The notes under the pieces were generated by a model. The model was given only the letters and a program-made list of their open reading frames with translations. It was not told the DNA's origin and made no database searches. Made by a program: the position numbers and the translations under genes. A DNA stretch of 37,142 nucleotides from Streptomyces griseosporeus (GTDB lineage Bacteria; Actinomycetota; Actinomycetes; Streptomycetales; Streptomycetaceae). How positions within the stretch are numbered: the stretch's first letter is position 1; each line of letters begins with the position of its first letter. Of this stretch, positions 18,024 to 28,417 are shown in pieces. The stretch lies in NCBI RefSeq assembly GCF_014656055.1, contig NZ_BNBR01000004.1, positions 349,914-387,055 of the forward strand, read 5' to 3'.

Positions 18024-20645
18024 TCACGCGTCCGGGAACAGCCACACCCCTGGCCGTACCTCCAGTGGCTGGGAGGCCAGAGGGGCCTCGGGCAGCGCGC
18101 TCACCGCCGCCGCCCGTCGTCCGGCGTACGCCCGCCACCGTTCGTCCCCGGCCCGCCCCGCCGCCGCCCCGCACACCGCGAGCCGGTCGAGGGCTTCCCG
18201 GAGCCGGCCTTCGCGTTGGGCCACCAGGGCCAGCCCCCGGAGCGCGTCCGCCTCGCCGCGCGGGTCGGCCTCCGTGCGGGCGACCGACAGAGCGCGGGCG
18301 TAACCGCGCTCCGCGCGGGCGACACGGCCGAGGCCGAGCAGGACGTCCGCCTCGCCGGTGAGGCAGCGGCCCGCGCCGACCCGGTGCCCGGAGCGGGTGA
18401 ACAGCTGCCAGGCGAGGCGGTAGAGGTCGCGCGCCGCGCCGGGGTGGTGGCGTTGCCATTCCAGGTCCGCGAGGGAGCGCAGGAGTACCGCCTCGGCGAG
18501 TGAGTCGTCCGCCTCGCGCGCCGCGTCCAGGCCCAGTTCGTGGCTCTCCTGCCAGTCCGCCCACAGCGCGTTCGCCTCGTAGTAGCCGCCCGCCGCCGAC
18601 GCCAGCGCGGCACACTGCCGCCACAGCCCGGCCCGGTGGGCCTGCCGTACCGTCTCCAGGAGTCCGGGTGCCTCCTCCTGGAACCAGCGCAGGGGCGCCG
18701 GCCCGACCACCGCGGCCGGGTCGAGACCGGCCGGTGGTGCGGACGCGGCCGGCATCAGGTCGCGGCCGGGGGCGAGCAGGCCGTCCGCGTGCCGGGTGAG
18801 CGTGGCGTAGGCCCGGCACAGGCGGTCGGTCGCCGGGGGTGCCTGCTGCGGTGACTCCTCGGCCAGTACCTCCAGCGCCAGCCCGCGCAGCAGCGAGTGG
18901 AAGCCGTAGCGGACCGGGGTCAGCCGGTCGGGCCGCCGGACGGCCTCCAGCAGCCGGGCCCGCACCAGTTCCTCCACCCGGCGCTCCGCCTCCGGCAGGT
19001 CCGCCGCGAGCAGCGCGCCGGCCGACCAGAGCGCGAAGTCGGGCAGCGGCGCGAGGCCGAGGACCCGGAAGGCGTGCCGGTTGTCCGCGTCCACGTCCCG
19101 GTACGCGGTCAGCAGACTGCCGCGCACGTCGAGGTCGCCGAGCCGCAGCGCCGCCAGCCGGCCCCGCTCGTCGGCGAGTCGCCGCGCCAGCTCCGCCGGC
19201 GTCCAGTGCGGCCGGGCCACGAGCCCCGCCGCGGCGACCCGCAGCGCGAGCGGCAGCCCGCCGCACAGCCGGGCGATCTCCGCCGTCGACGCCGGGTCCT
19301 CGCTCATCGCCGTACCGCCGCAGTTCACCAGCAGCGCCTCGGCGTCCGCCCGGTTCAGCACGTCCAGCACGAGATGCTGGACGCCTTCCAGCGCGCCGAG
19401 CGCATGACGGCTCGTCAGGACGACCGTGCTGTCGGACAGCACCGACAGCGCCGGCCGTACCTGCGCCTCGGAGACCGCGTCGTCCAGGACGAAGAGCATC
19501 TTGCGGCCGCGGGTGCGGGCGTGCAGCAGGTCCTCCGCCGCCTCCGGGCCCGCGGGGACCTCCAGGACGCGCAGCAGCCCCGCCATGACCGCCTCGGCCG
19601 ACAGGGCGCGCCCGCCGGAGTCCCGCAGGGTCAGCAGCACCCGCGCGTCCGGGAAGCGGTCCCCGGCGGCCTGCGCCAGCCGGGCGGCGAAGGCCGTCTT
19701 TCCCGCCCCCGGACGCCCCGACACCGCGAGGACCCGGCTGTCCACCGGGCCGGTGCCCGCGAGGAAACGTTCGCCGAGGCCCAGTTCGCCCGTGCGGCCG
19801 GTGAAGTCCGGCAGGGGGGAGGGGAGCCGTACGGCGGGGGCGTCCTGCGGCACGGTGGGTGCCGGCGTCCGGGAGGGGGTGTCCGGGGCGGCGGGGCGCC
19901 AGGTGAGCGACGGGTCCGAGGTGAGGATCCGCTCCTGGAGCTTCCTGAGCGCCGGGCTCGGCTCCACGCCCAGCTCGTCCACCAGCGAGCGACGCGCCCG
20001 CCGGTACACCGCCAGCGCCTCCGACTGCCGTCCGGAACGGTAGAGGGCCACCATCAGATGGCCCTGCAGGGACTCGCGCAGTGGCTGCTCGCGGGTCAGG
20101 GCCATGAGTTCCCCGACCAGTTCCTGGTGCAGGCCCAGCCGCAGCTCCGCGGCGATGCCCTGCTCCAGTACCTCCGCGCGCAGCTCGTCCAGCCGGATCG
20201 CCGACGTCTGGAGTGTCGGCCCGTGCGGGATGCCGGACAGCGCCGGGCCCGTCCACAGAGCGAGGGCCTCCCGCAGCCGCCGGGACGCCTCCGCGTAGTC
20301 CCGGCGGGCGTACGCGGCGCGGCCCGTCTCGCGCAGTCTTTCGAAGACGGTGAGGTCGAGGTCGTCCGGCGCGACGCGCAGCAGGTACCCGGGCGGCCTG
20401 GTGATCAGCGGCTGCCGGCCGTCCGGCTCGCCTTCCAGCAGCACCCGGCGCACCTGTGACACGTACACCTGGAGGGTGGTGGTGGCGGTGCGCGGCGGCT
20501 CGGTCCCCCACAGCTCGTCGATGAGGGTGTGGGTGGAGACCACCTTGTCGCTCTGGATCAGCAACGTCGCCAGCACGGCACGCGGTTTCGCCGCGGTGGG
20601 CGTGCGGGGTGCGACCCGCACCGGGCCCAGCACTCGGAATCTCAT
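18024..20645 (-). CDS. AfsR/SARP-family transcriptional regulator
   Basis: 873 aa. The N-terminal OmpR-type DNA-binding domain (about 1-95) and BTAD domain (about 98-240) define a SARP activator. An NB-ARC ATPase follows, with Walker A GRPGAGKT (310-317) and Walker B LFVLDD (384-389), then a helical region with TPR-like repeats to the C terminus. This is the AfsR layout; such regulators bind direct repeats in target promoters and activate antibiotic genes. ATG 20645 lies only 9 nt after the AfsA-like stop, so the two form an operon. Control of the adjacent tetronate genes is the natural inference. Confidence 0.93.
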   Translation of the reverse strand: MRFRVLGPVRVAPRTPTAAKPRAVLATLLIQSDKVVSTHTLIDELWGTEPPRTATTTLQVYVSQVRRVLLEGEPDGRQPLITRPPGYLLRVAPDDLDLTVFERLRETGRAAYARRDYAEASRRLREALALWTGPALSGIPHGPTLQTSAIRLDELRAEVLEQGIAAELRLGLHQELVGELMALTREQPLRESLQGHLMVALYRSGRQSEALAVYRRARRSLVDELGVEPSPALRKLQERILTSDPSLTWRPAAPDTPSRTPAPTVPQDAPAVRLPSPLPDFTGRTGELGLGERFLAGTGPVDSRVLAVSGRPGAGKTAFAARLAQAAGDRFPDARVLLTLRDSGGRALSAEAVMAGLLRVLEVPAGPEAAEDLLHARTRGRKMLFVLDDAVSEAQVRPALSVLSDSTVVLTSRHALGALEGVQHLVLDVLNRADAEALLVNCGGTAMSEDPASTAEIARLCGGLPLALRVAAAGLVARPHWTPAELARRLADERGRLAALRLGDLDVRGSLLTAYRDVDADNRHAFRVLGLAPLPDFALWSAGALLAADLPEAERRVEELVRARLLEAVRRPDRLTPVRYGFHSLLRGLALEVLAEESPQQAPPATDRLCRAYATLTRHADGLLAPGRDLMPAASAPPAGLDPAAVVGPAPLRWFQEEAPGLLETVRQAHRAGLWRQCAALASAAGGYYEANALWADWQESHELGLDAAREADDSLAEAVLLRSLADLEWQRHHPGAARDLYRLAWQLFTRSGHRVGAGRCLTGEADVLLGLGRVARAERGYARALSVARTEADPRGEADALRGLALVAQREGRLREALDRLAVCGAAAGRAGDERWRAYAGRRAAAVSALPEAPLASQPLEVRPGVWLFPDA

Positions 20646-20654
20646 GCCGTCGGC

Positions 20655-21653
20655 CTAGCAGTCCTGCAGCACGGACGCCGATATCCGTGCCACCTCGCGG
20701 TCGCCCTGCCAGAAGGCCAGCGTCAGTGCCGTGGTCGGCCGTCCGGCCGCGTCCCGTGCCGTGGCCGCCGCGGCGCCGTCCGTCCGCGGGCCGCTCACGG
20801 TGCAGTACAGCGGCAGCCCCGGCTCGGCGAAGCCGCGGAACGAGGCCTGCCAGCCGGTGAGCAGCGAGCGGTCCGGCGCGAACCCGTACAGCTCGGCGCA
20901 GGCGATCAGTCCGGCCTGCCGCGAGGCCTCCAGATACAGCACCGGCGGCAGTTCACCCGGCTCGCCCGGCAGTATCCCGTCGGCGGCGGCCCCGTCCACC
21001 GGGAACAGCAGCACCTCGTCGTCGTCCTCCACCGGCAGCCCCACCAGGACGTGCCGCGGCTCCGTGTGCCCCACGCGGGACGGCTCGGGCCGGCCCGGCG
21101 AGCCGAAGTCGCCGAACCCGCGGGCCAGGCTCTCCTCGCTCTGCCGCCGCCCCGCCTCCCGGTGGCCCCGGTAGATCCCGGGGGTCAGGAACACCAGCCG
21201 CGCGCTCGCGGTGCCGCAGGGCCGGCCGTCGATCGACACGACGGCCTCGCACACCAGTCCACGGGGGACGCCCAGCACCATGTCCGTCGGGGTGAGGTCC
21301 AGCTCCAGCGCGATCTGCGCCCGGTGCCCGGTCCGCCGCCACGGCTCGACGTCGGTGATCCCGGTGGCGGCCTCCGCGACCACGGTGAGCCGCTTCTCCG
21401 GCACCCGGAAGTAGTGCCGGGCCGCGAACACCGCGGCCTGCCGCAGCGCCTCGACCGGCATCACCAGGTCGTGGTGCGCCGCCCCGGTGGCCCCGAACAG
21501 CGCGTGCTCGTCCGGCAGTTCCGCCGCGAAGACGAAACGCTGGCACGAGGGCGCCCCGCTGTCGAGCAGAAACGTCTCCGGGCTGTCCGGCTTGTGCACC
21601 AGGTGGAACGGCCCGAGGACGGATGACGTGGACAGTGCGGGAACGGTGGCCAT
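20655..21653 (-). CDS. AfsA-like gamma-butyrolactone synthase
   Basis: 332 aa with two A-factor hotdog repeats: FHLVHKPDSPETFLLDS leads into PVEALRQAAVFAARHYF, and the second repeat has PPVLYLEASRQAGLIACAELYG. AfsA proteins condense a beta-ketoacyl-ACP with dihydroxyacetone phosphate to make gamma-butyrolactone or butenolide autoregulators. ATG 21653 is chosen because AGAGGA lies 8 nt upstream; ATG 21659 is too close to it, and the open frame continues to 21764. It is cotranscribed with the SARP gene. No ArpA-type receptor gene occurs in the window. Confidence 0.88.
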   Translation of the reverse strand: MATVPALSTSSVLGPFHLVHKPDSPETFLLDSGAPSCQRFVFAAELPDEHALFGATGAAHHDLVMPVEALRQAAVFAARHYFRVPEKRLTVVAEAATGITDVEPWRRTGHRAQIALELDLTPTDMVLGVPRGLVCEAVVSIDGRPCGTASARLVFLTPGIYRGHREAGRRQSEESLARGFGDFGSPGRPEPSRVGHTEPRHVLVGLPVEDDDEVLLFPVDGAAADGILPGEPGELPPVLYLEASRQAGLIACAELYGFAPDRSLLTGWQASFRGFAEPGLPLYCTVSGPRTDGAAAATARDAAGRPTTALTLAFWQGDREVARISASVLQDC

Positions 21654-21812
21654 GGGCATTCCTCTGCGGTGGGTTCCAGGCGGCTCTTCGGGTGGCTGCG
21701 ACGACTGTGGGCTCGGACGCCGGTCCGGTGCTGGGTTGACCGGATCTCCGTCGGTTGGGACCACTTTGCCGCGCTCCGCTGAAGAAACGGGGAAGAGCCG
21801 CGGAAGGCCGCC

Positions 21813-22132
21813 TCACCCCGCGGCGCGCACCGGTTCCGCCCGCACGACGGGGTGGTCGGCCTCGGCCACGCCGACCGAGCTGGCGCCGCCGGGCGAGGGG
21901 TCGGCGGCGAAGAACTCCCGGTCCACGGTGGCGTATTCCGACAGCTCGTCCGGCAGCGAGTCCTCGTAGAAGATCGCCTCGACCGGGCAGACCGGCTCGC
22001 AGGCGCCGCAGTCCACGCATTCGTCGGGGTTGATGTACATCTTGCGCGGGCCCTCGTAGATGCAGTCGACGGGGCACTCGTCGACGCAGGCCTTGTCCTT
22101 GAGGTCGACGCAGGGCTGGGCGATGACGTACG

Positions 22133-22136
<4 letters not shown>
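21813..22136 (-). CDS. 7Fe-type ferredoxin
   Basis: 107 aa bacterial ferredoxin. The first cluster region has Cys9, Cys17 and Cys21 (CVDECPVDC region), and the second has CVDCGACEPVCP (Cys40-Cys50), which is the 3Fe-4S plus 4Fe-4S pattern of FdxA-like proteins. The ATG overlaps the KorB stop by 4 nt. It is the likely electron acceptor of the oxidoreductase encoded just upstream. Its C-terminal 30 residues are a variable tail. A 159-nt gap separates it from the AfsA-like gene. Confidence 0.93.
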
Positions 22137-25067
<2,931 letters not shown>

Positions 25068-25335
25068 CTGGCCGCCCCCTTCCCGTCGACACGGTCAGAG
25101 GCTCTCGGCCTCGTGACGCGCACCGTAGGAAGAGCCGCTTGTGAGGGGCTGAAGCCGGTGACGCGCGCGGCGGCCCGGCAGGGCGCGCCACGGGCGGCCG
25201 GGTCCTCGGCCGGCGGCACCTCGGGAGCTGCGCGGCGTATGAAAATCTCACCCCCTACGTGTGAGGCGGAGCCTGTCGGTCCGTCCGCCGGGCGGCGGAT
25301 ACTCGACTGCGCATCGTCCGAGAGGGGGTGCCGAT
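25068..25335. other. Divergent intergenic region between korA and the SagB-like gene
   Basis: 268 nt without a credible gene; it must contain the promoters of both divergent transcripts. A lower-GC patch near 25238-25262 (ATGAAAATCTCACCCCC) is a plausible promoter zone. No operator symmetry stands out. Confidence 0.5.
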
Positions 25336-25959
25336 GTGTCGGACGGCATGGGCAGTCGGACGCTCCACCTGTGGGCGTTGCGCGAGGACGTGGTCGTACG
25401 GACCGACGACGACGGTTCCGTCGTGCTGTCGTCGGGCCGGTTCGGGACCGAGCGGATAGCGGAGCCCGACCGGATCGTCCGCGAGATGCTGCGCCGAATG
25501 GAACTGGGCCCCGTGCGGCCCGCGAACGTGGAGGTGGCGCCCGGGCGGCCCGCTCCACAGGCCTGGGTCACCGGGCCCGTCCTGCCGCCCGCGCTCGCCG
25601 GGCTGTCCCGCATGGTGATCCGCACCCTGGGGATGGACGACCTCAAAGGGCCGCTGCTGTCGGTGACGCCGGTGGCGGCCGACGCGACCTTCGCGCCGGA
25701 CGGCGTGCCCGGGCATCCGCTACGGCTGCCGCGCGACGCGCGGATGGCCTCCGCGCCGGCGGGCCTCGTCCTGGCGTCCGCCCGGTCCAAGCACGAGGTG
25801 GTGCTGCACCGCCCCGAGGCGGCCTGGGTGGCGGCGATGCTCGCCTGGCCCGTCACCGCCCAGACGGCGGCGGCCGCGCTGCCGCTGCCGCACACCGTCG
25901 TCCACGACGTGCTGGGCTACCTTGTGGCGGCGGGCATGGCGGTGCCGGCGGACGGTTGA
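25336..25959 (+). CDS. SagB N-terminal-like protein lacking the flavin domain
   Basis: 207 aa from GTG 25336, preceded by GAGAGGGGG. The opening (RTLHLWALREDVVVRTDD, then RIVREMLRRMELGPVRPANV) resembles the N-terminal region found ahead of the nitroreductase domain in actinobacterial SagB-type azoline dehydrogenases. A second segment (GLVLASARSKHEVVLHRPEA to VLGYLVAAGMAV) looks like a diverged repeat of the same fold. No FMN-binding nitroreductase domain follows; the frame simply stops. It is divergent from korA and convergent with the response regulator, within reach of the YcaO locus, so a docking or peptide-binding role in RiPP maturation is possible. Resemblance is from memory and moderate. 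Confidence 0.55.
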   Translation: MSDGMGSRTLHLWALREDVVVRTDDDGSVVLSSGRFGTERIAEPDRIVREMLRRMELGPVRPANVEVAPGRPAPQAWVTGPVLPPALAGLSRMVIRTLGMDDLKGPLLSVTPVAADATFAPDGVPGHPLRLPRDARMASAPAGLVLASARSKHEVVLHRPEAAWVAAMLAWPVTAQTAAAALPLPHTVVHDVLGYLVAAGMAVPADG

Positions 25960-26180
25960 ACCCCTGCGGGCCCGGCCGGACTTACAAAAGGCGGCCGGGC
26001 ACGGCGTGCTGGCGGGCGGCTGAAGCCCTGCGGTCCCGGCGGACAGCTGAGCTACTGCGGGCCCGGCCGGACTTACAGGCGGCCGGGCACGACGTGCCGA
26101 CGGACGGCTGAACCCCTGCGCTCCCGGCGGACGGCTGAACCCCTGCGCTCCCGGCAGACGGCTGCCTCACCGCCGACCCG
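25951..26180. repeat. Imperfect tandem repeats of about 30 bp
   Basis: Five or six copies of a unit like GACGGCTGAACCCCTGCG plus TCCCGGCG occur from the end of the SagB-like gene to the end of the response regulator gene (near 25951, 26012, 26042, 26103, 26130, 26158). The first copy includes the SagB-like stop codon, so the array looks like repeated duplication of that gene's 3' end. Confidence 0.75.
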
Positions 26181-26187
26181 GCCGGGC

Positions 26188-26796
26188 TCAAAGCAGCCAG
26201 CCGGACTCCCGGGCGATGCGGATCGCGTCCACCCGATTACGCGCGTTGAGCTTGGTGACGACCGTCGTCAGGTAGTTGCGCACGGTCCCCGTCGACAGAT
26301 GCAGCAGCCCCGCGATCTCCGGCGCCTCCGCACCCTCGGCGGCCATCCGCAGCACCTCCGTCTCCCGGTCGGTGAGCGGACTCTCGGCGCCGCCCCAGGC
26401 GGCCAGCGCCAGCTGGGGATCGATCGCCCGGTGCCCGGCCGCCACCCGCCGGATGGCAACCGCGAGTTCCTTCGGCGGCGCGTCCTTCAGGAGATACCCG
26501 CACACCTGCGCCGACAGCGCCCGGCGCAGCGTGCCCGGCCGGCCGAGGCTGGTGAGGATGAGGGAGCGGCACTGCGGCAGCTCCTCCCGCAACTGCGTCG
26601 CGGCGGTCAGACCGTCGACGCCCGGCAGGTCGATGTCGATGACCGCCACGTCCGGCCGCAGTTTCAGCGCCGTCGCCACGATCTCGTCGCCCCGTTCGAC
26701 CTCCGCCACGACCTCCAGATCCGATTCCAGATTCAGTAACGCGACCAGCGCGCCACGCACCATCTGCATGTCCTCGGCCAGCAGAATCCGTATCAC
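26188..26796 (-). CDS. NarL/LuxR-type response regulator
   Basis: 202 aa. The receiver domain has the acidic pocket at AED, the phosphoacceptor Asp54 in VIDIDLPG and the Lys in YLLKDAPP. The C-terminal LuxR-type HTH reads LTDRETEVLRMAAEG, then STGTVRNYLTTVVTKLNARNRVDA. GTG 26796 is chosen because GGGGGAG lies about 8 nt upstream; the open frame to 26859 lacks family sequence. It follows the sensor kinase by 130 nt in the same direction and is its obvious partner. Its position beside the YcaO gene suggests control of the RiPP locus or of the response to its product. Confidence 0.95.
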   Translation of the reverse strand: MIRILLAEDMQMVRGALVALLNLESDLEVVAEVERGDEIVATALKLRPDVAVIDIDLPGVDGLTAATQLREELPQCRSLILTSLGRPGTLRRALSAQVCGYLLKDAPPKELAVAIRRVAAGHRAIDPQLALAAWGGAESPLTDRETEVLRMAAEGAEAPEIAGLLHLSTGTVRNYLTTVVTKLNARNRVDAIRIARESGWLL

Positions 26797-26926
26797 GGAC
26801 CTGACTCCCCCCGCCCCACCGAAAGCCGCGTGTGGCCGGATTCTAGAACGCCCGGACACATTCCGTCGATCGGATCAGGCCGCAGAGTCACCGGCGGGGG
26901 AACGAATCCTTCCTGGCGGGAAGCGG

Positions 26927-28204
26927 TCAGCCGACCGGCGAGGCGGGAACTTCGGCCACCAGCAGGAAGGTTCCGTCGTCGGCGGGCTCGGAGCGCAGCG
27001 TTCCGCCGACCGTCTCGATCCTCGAGCGTAGATTGCCGAGCCCGCTCCCGCTGTGCGGTGAGGGGTCGTGATAGTCGGGGTCGACCCCGTCGTTGTGCAC
27101 CGACAGCCGTACCCGGCCCGCCTGTTCGGCGACCTCGATCGTGCAGCGGCCGGCCCGGCTGTGCCGCAGCAGGTTGGTGACCGCCTCCCGCAGCACCGTG
27201 GCCAGGACGGTGTCCGCCTGCCGGTCGGCCCGTACTCGCACGACCCGCTTGGCGACCTCGATGTCCGCGGCCCGGAGCACCGACTCCGCCGAGGTGATCT
27301 CCTGCTCCAGCGACATCTCGCGCATCCCGCTGGCCACGCGCCGCACATCGCTCAGCGACTGCCGGGAGATGGACAGTACGTCCTCGACCTCCTCCACGGC
27401 CCGGGCCGGGTGTGTGGGGATGAGCCGGTGGATCAGCTCGCTCTTGAGTGTGATCGCGGACAGGCTGAAGCCGAGCAGGTCGTGCAGGTCGCGGGCGAAC
27501 CGCAGCCGTTCCTCGGTGACCGCCATGCGGGCGAGTTCGCCACGCGCCGCGACCACCTCGCGGATCAGCGCCGACAGCCGGGACAGGCCGTAGATCACCA
27601 GGCCGGTCAGCAGTGTCGACTGGGGCAGGTAGACGGCGTCGATCACCGGGCGTTTCTCCAGCACCGGCGGCAGCACCATGCTCAGCCCGATCAGCGCGTA
27701 CAGGGTCCAGGCCACCCGGGGCCGCAGCATCAGCAGGACGGAGGCGGCCAGGAACCCCGCCATCGACCCCCAGGCGGTGTGGAAGACCAGGATCGGCCCG
27801 TACGTCAGCACGGCCTGCGCGCTGAGGGTGGCCACCCGGCGCCGGGGCAGCGGGCGTTCGGCCCCCGCGGCCGAGTGCACCAGCTGGAGAGCGAAGATCG
27901 CCGACAGGGCGACCAGGGCCACCGCCATGTGGACCACCGACAGGTCGCTGCCCGCGATGTTCAGCATGGTGATGAGGGTGTAACTGAGCAGCGCGACCAG
28001 CAGGATGGTGCGGGCCAGCCGGGGCGCGGGCAGGTCGCGGCTGTGCACCTCGGGCAGGTCGCCGTGGTGCGCTTCGGCCGGTTCGCCCTCCCGGTGCTCC
28101 TCGGGGTCGTGCGGGTCGTGCGGGTCGTGCGGGTGGTGCGGGTGGTGCGGGTCGTGTTTCGGGTCGTGCTCGGCGGTGGCGTTGGTGCGGTCGTGACGAG
28201 CCAT
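26927..28204 (-). CDS. Sensor histidine kinase with histidine-rich N terminus
   Basis: 425 aa, NarL-family kinase. Residues 13-55 are rich in His, Asp and Pro (repeats of HDP and HHP). Five or six hydrophobic helices span about 65-210. The dimerisation/phosphoacceptor segment FARDLHDLLGFSLSAIT has His241, then REAVTNLLRHS and the ATPase motif GSGLGNLRSRIE. ATG 28204 has AAGAGG upstream at 11 nt; the open frame to 28321 is not family-like. The His-rich tail should be cytoplasmic and could bind metal ions, or be a by-product of the 9-bp DNA repeat that encodes it. Confidence 0.93.
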   Translation of the reverse strand: MARHDRTNATAEHDPKHDPHHPHHPHDPHDPHDPEEHREGEPAEAHHGDLPEVHSRDLPAPRLARTILLVALLSYTLITMLNIAGSDLSVVHMAVALVALSAIFALQLVHSAAGAERPLPRRRVATLSAQAVLTYGPILVFHTAWGSMAGFLAASVLLMLRPRVAWTLYALIGLSMVLPPVLEKRPVIDAVYLPQSTLLTGLVIYGLSRLSALIREVVAARGELARMAVTEERLRFARDLHDLLGFSLSAITLKSELIHRLIPTHPARAVEEVEDVLSISRQSLSDVRRVASGMREMSLEQEITSAESVLRAADIEVAKRVVRVRADRQADTVLATVLREAVTNLLRHSRAGRCTIEVAEQAGRVRLSVHNDGVDPDYHDPSPHSGSGLGNLRSRIETVGGTLRSEPADDGTFLLVAEVPASPVG

Positions 28205-28323
28205 CGATGCACGGCCTCTTCTCGCGACTGTGTCCGCGCTTCTCGCAACTCTCTGCGCGCTGGCGGCACATGATATGAGAAGCGTGTGCGAGTCGGGTGA
28301 AGATTGTGCGTGTGGAAACACTG

Positions 28324-28351
28324 CTCACCGGCCGGGGATCCGGCCGGTGAG
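28324..28351 (-). terminator. Hairpin terminator after the YcaO gene
   Basis: A perfect 12-bp stem (28324-28335 with 28340-28351) with a 4-nt GGAT loop lies 67 nt downstream of the YcaO stop and 120 nt before the sensor kinase start. It may end or attenuate the precursor-YcaO transcript before the kinase gene. Confidence 0.65.
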
Positions 28352-28417
28352 GCGATATGCGGCGCTTCGGGCGAAGAGGTGCCGCGGGTGAGACCTCCGG
28401 GTGAAGAGGGGCGGGGG

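Noticed and set aside
17758..20511. Long - strand frame overlapping the SARP gene in another phase
   Set aside because: Arg/Pro/Gly-rich with no domain; the SARP, NB-ARC and TPR domains are in the other frame.
28090..28180. CRISPR-like short repeats
   Set aside because: The 9-bp repeats are in frame in the kinase gene and encode HDP/HHP; there are no spacers.
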